A stretch of 64,000 nt of DNA from Brevibacterium sp. UCMA 11754. GTDB taxonomy: Bacteria; Actinomycetota; Actinomycetes; Actinomycetales; Brevibacteriaceae. Made by a program: the position numbers and the translations under genes. This document shows positions 62,164 to 64,000 of this stretch, one piece after another. The stretch's first letter is position 1, and every line of letters begins with the position of its first letter. The notes under the pieces are model-generated. The model saw only the letters and a program-made list of their open reading frames with translations. It made no database searches and had not been told where the DNA came from. The stretch is from the NCBI RefSeq assembly GCF_021532275.1, contig NZ_JACBOT010000024.1:62001-126000 (forward strand), given 5' to 3'.

Positions 62164-63012
62164 TCAACTGCCCCCTTTCGTGAGAATGGGCTCGGGAAGA
62201 TCGACGACGTCGTCGAGGCGCGGTGTCGCTGCGAGCAGCGCTTTGGTGTAGTCGTTGCCCGGGTTCGAGAAGATCTGCTCGGCAGTGCCCTGTTCGACGG
62301 TTTGGCCGAATCGCATCACCGTCACATGGTCGGAGATCTGACTGACGACGGCCAGGTCGTGGGTGATGAACAGCATCGCCGCCTGCGTCATCTCCTGCAC
62401 CTCGGCGAGCAGGTCGAGGATCTGGGCTTGGACGGTGACGTCGAGGGCCGTTGTCGGTTCGTCGGCGATGATGAGGTCGGGTTCGCACACGAGCGCCATC
62501 GCGATCATCACTCTTTGGCGCATACCCCCGGAGAACTGATGAGGGTAGTATCCGACGCGGCCGGCGGCGTCGGGGATGCGCACTCGATCCATCGCCTCGG
62601 CGGCCTTCCTCATCGCCGCTGCCTTCGTACCTCCCTTATGAGCACGGTAGGCCTCGGCGATCTGGAAGCCGACCGTGTAGTAGGGGTTGAGCGAGGACAG
62701 GGGATCCTGGAAGATCATCGCGATCTGGTCGCCGCGGGTCCGCCGCATCGAGGCATCGGACCGGTGGAGCAGTTCATCGCCGTGAAATCGGACTGATCCT
62801 GTTGTCGTCGCCTCCTTCGGCAGGAGGCCCATGATCGCCAGCGAGGTCATCGACTTGCCCGATCCTGATTCGCCGACCAGTCCCATCGTCTGGCCCCGTG
62901 CGATGTCGAATGAGCTTCCGTCGACGACGACGCCGAGCGGAAATTCGATGCGAAGATCCCGCACGGACAGGACCGGAGCCTCACTTGCCGCTCTCGACGG
63001 GTGTGCGCTCAT
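62164..63012 (-). CDS. Peptide ABC transporter ATPase (OppD/DppD type)
   Basis: This protein of about 282 residues has Walker A GESGSGKSMTSLA, the signature FSGGMRQRVMIAMALVCEP and Walker B LIIADEPTTALDVTVQ. It powers uptake of peptides or similar solutes with the OppF-type ATPase. I chose MSAHPSRAASEAP at 63010-63012, which overlaps the permease end by 4 bases. Confidence 0.92.
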   Translation of the reverse strand: MSAHPSRAASEAPVLSVRDLRIEFPLGVVVDGSSFDIARGQTMGLVGESGSGKSMTSLAIMGLLPKEATTTGSVRFHGDELLHRSDASMRRTRGDQIAMIFQDPLSSLNPYYTVGFQIAEAYRAHKGGTKAAAMRKAAEAMDRVRIPDAAGRVGYYPHQFSGGMRQRVMIAMALVCEPDLIIADEPTTALDVTVQAQILDLLAEVQEMTQAAMLFITHDLAVVSQISDHVTVMRFGQTVEQGTAEQIFSNPGNDYTKALLAATPRLDDVVDLPEPILTKGGS

Positions 63013-64000
63013 GAGGTGCTCACTCTCACTCGGGGGTCGAGCACCCGGTAGAGCAGGTCGACCACAATGTTGGCGATGATCACGGCGAAGGCTGCCACGA
63101 GCGTGACTCCCATGATCACGGGCTGATCGTTGACGGCGATCGCGTCGTAGGCGTATCGGCCGACGCCGTTCAGTCCGAAGACCGTCTCGGTGATGAGGGC
63201 TCCGCCCAGCAGGGTGGCGAAGTCGACGCCCAGGAGTGTGACGATCGGGGTCAGTGACGGACGCAGTCCGTGCCGGATGAGGACGGCGCTGCGTCCCAGG
63301 CCCTTGGCACGGGCCGTGCGCATGAAGTTCTCTCCCATGGTGTCGATGACATTGGTCCTCGTCAGCCGCGCATACATCGACGCGTACATGAGCGCAAGCA
63401 CCATCCACGGCATGAGGTAGGCCTGGAACCACTGCACTGGGCTGTCAGTGAACGGGACCACCGTCGGGAACGGCAGCCATTGGAGCTGCACGACGAGGAG
63501 GTATTGCAGCACCAGGGCCACGAAGTAGTTCGGCAGGGAGATCCCGGCCAGGGCGAACATCATCGCTCCTTTATCCCACCAGGTGCCTTCCTTCACAGCG
63601 CTGATCACGCCTGCAGCCACGCCGGAGAGCAGCCACAGGACCGCGGCACCGACGGCGATGGTCACCGAGACGGGCAGACGATCGACGATCCCCTGCAGGA
63701 CATCCTGATTGGTCTGGAACGAGTACCCGATGCACGGGGCGTTGCAGTGGACCACCGAGGCACCCGAACCGTAGTCGCGGCCGACGAAGATCGCGGCGAG
63801 GAACGTGAAGAACTGAGTGAAGAACGGTTCGTTGAGTCCCAGCTGGTCCCGGATCGCCTCGATCCTCTCCGGGGTGCAGGTCTGGCCGCAGATGCTGGCG
63901 GCCGGATCCGGTGAGAGTTGGAAGAAGATGATGAAGGTGAAGAACACGACGAGCAGCATGATGATCAGAGCCGCGAACAGTCGTTTGACGAGATAGATGG
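63009..64000 (-). CDS. Peptide ABC transporter permease (DppB type), cut by the right edge
   Basis: This is the permease of a peptide ABC transporter, with about six membrane segments and the DppB/OppB C-terminal signature (RTARAKGLGRSAVLIRHGLRPSLTPI and TLLGGALITETVFGLNGVGRYAYDA). The frame stays open to the window edge with IYLVKRLFAALII ahead of the first internal methionine, so the true start lies outside. The inserted loop with four cysteines (ICGQTCTPER and HCNAPCIGY) is unusual. A second permease (DppC type) is not found between it and the ATPases. Confidence 0.9.
   Translation of the reverse strand, partial: IYLVKRLFAALIIMLLVVFFTFIIFFQLSPDPAASICGQTCTPERIEAIRDQLGLNEPFFTQFFTFLAAIFVGRDYGSGASVVHCNAPCIGYSFQTNQDVLQGIVDRLPVSVTIAVGAAVLWLLSGVAAGVISAVKEGTWWDKGAMMFALAGISLPNYFVALVLQYLLVVQLQWLPFPTVVPFTDSPVQWFQAYLMPWMVLALMYASMYARLTRTNVIDTMGENFMRTARAKGLGRSAVLIRHGLRPSLTPIVTLLGVDFATLLGGALITETVFGLNGVGRYAYDAIAVNDQPVIMGVTLVAAFAVIIANIVVDLLYRVLDPRVRVSTS

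Overview
The window looks like a chromosomal segment of a high-GC Gram-positive actinobacterium. The gene order tlyA-nadK-recN-steA-steB, the contiguous argCJBDFR-H cluster, the actinobacterial rRNA operon with a tRNA-free 16S-23S spacer, and a betB/betA/BCCT osmoprotectant locus all fit. A Brevibacterium-like organism (Micrococcales) is my best guess, inferred from family resemblance and not from a search.

Layout. (1) 1-12.9 kb, minus strand: one tightly overlapping operon. It runs from an RGG-repeat/TPR protein through a HAD phosphatase, a small acidic protein, tlyA, nadK, recN, steA, steB, a MraY-like transferase, a MurJ-like flippase and a family 4 glycosyltransferase, to the first codons of another gene at the left edge. 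(2) 12.9-19.4 kb: choline-to-betaine oxidation (betB, betA), a hotdog thioesterase and a convergent BCCT transporter. (3) 19.6-25.6 kb, minus: a complete 16S-23S-5S rRNA operon with tandem terminators. (4) 25.6-28.3 kb, minus: yccF, tyrS and a RelE-type toxin-antitoxin pair whose promoter holds a perfect 26-bp palindrome. (5) 28.3-36 kb, minus: the arginine cluster argC-J-B-D-F-R-H, divergent from a quinone oxidoreductase. (6) 37-46 kb: an accessory island. Its core is a five-gene, same-strand run: type III methyltransferase, type III restriction helicase-nuclease, HNH protein, an unrecognised 309-residue protein and a four-helix membrane protein. (7) 46-52.4 kb: D-galactonate catabolism (dgoK, dgoA, dgoD, two MFS carriers) with a divergent IclR regulator. 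(8) 52.5-64 kb: an AbgT transporter, FAD oxidoreductase and GntR regulator divergent from an amidohydrolase, then a DUF885 protein, an S10 serine carboxypeptidase and a peptide ABC transporter cut by the right edge.

How it works together. The first operon mixes DNA repair, NADP supply, ribosome modification and septal cell-envelope functions, with a possible lipid-linked sugar synthesis and flipping module at its end. The bet locus gives osmoprotection. The dgo and peptide/amide clusters are catabolic, each with a local regulator.

The best candidate for an undescribed system is 38462-45071, where a type III restriction-modification pair is followed by an HNH protein and a soluble-plus-membrane gene pair that I cannot assign to a known family. 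Several promoters (argC, the antitoxin, gntR) place the -10 box about 6-7 bases before the ATG without a Shine-Dalgarno sequence, which suggests leaderless transcripts.
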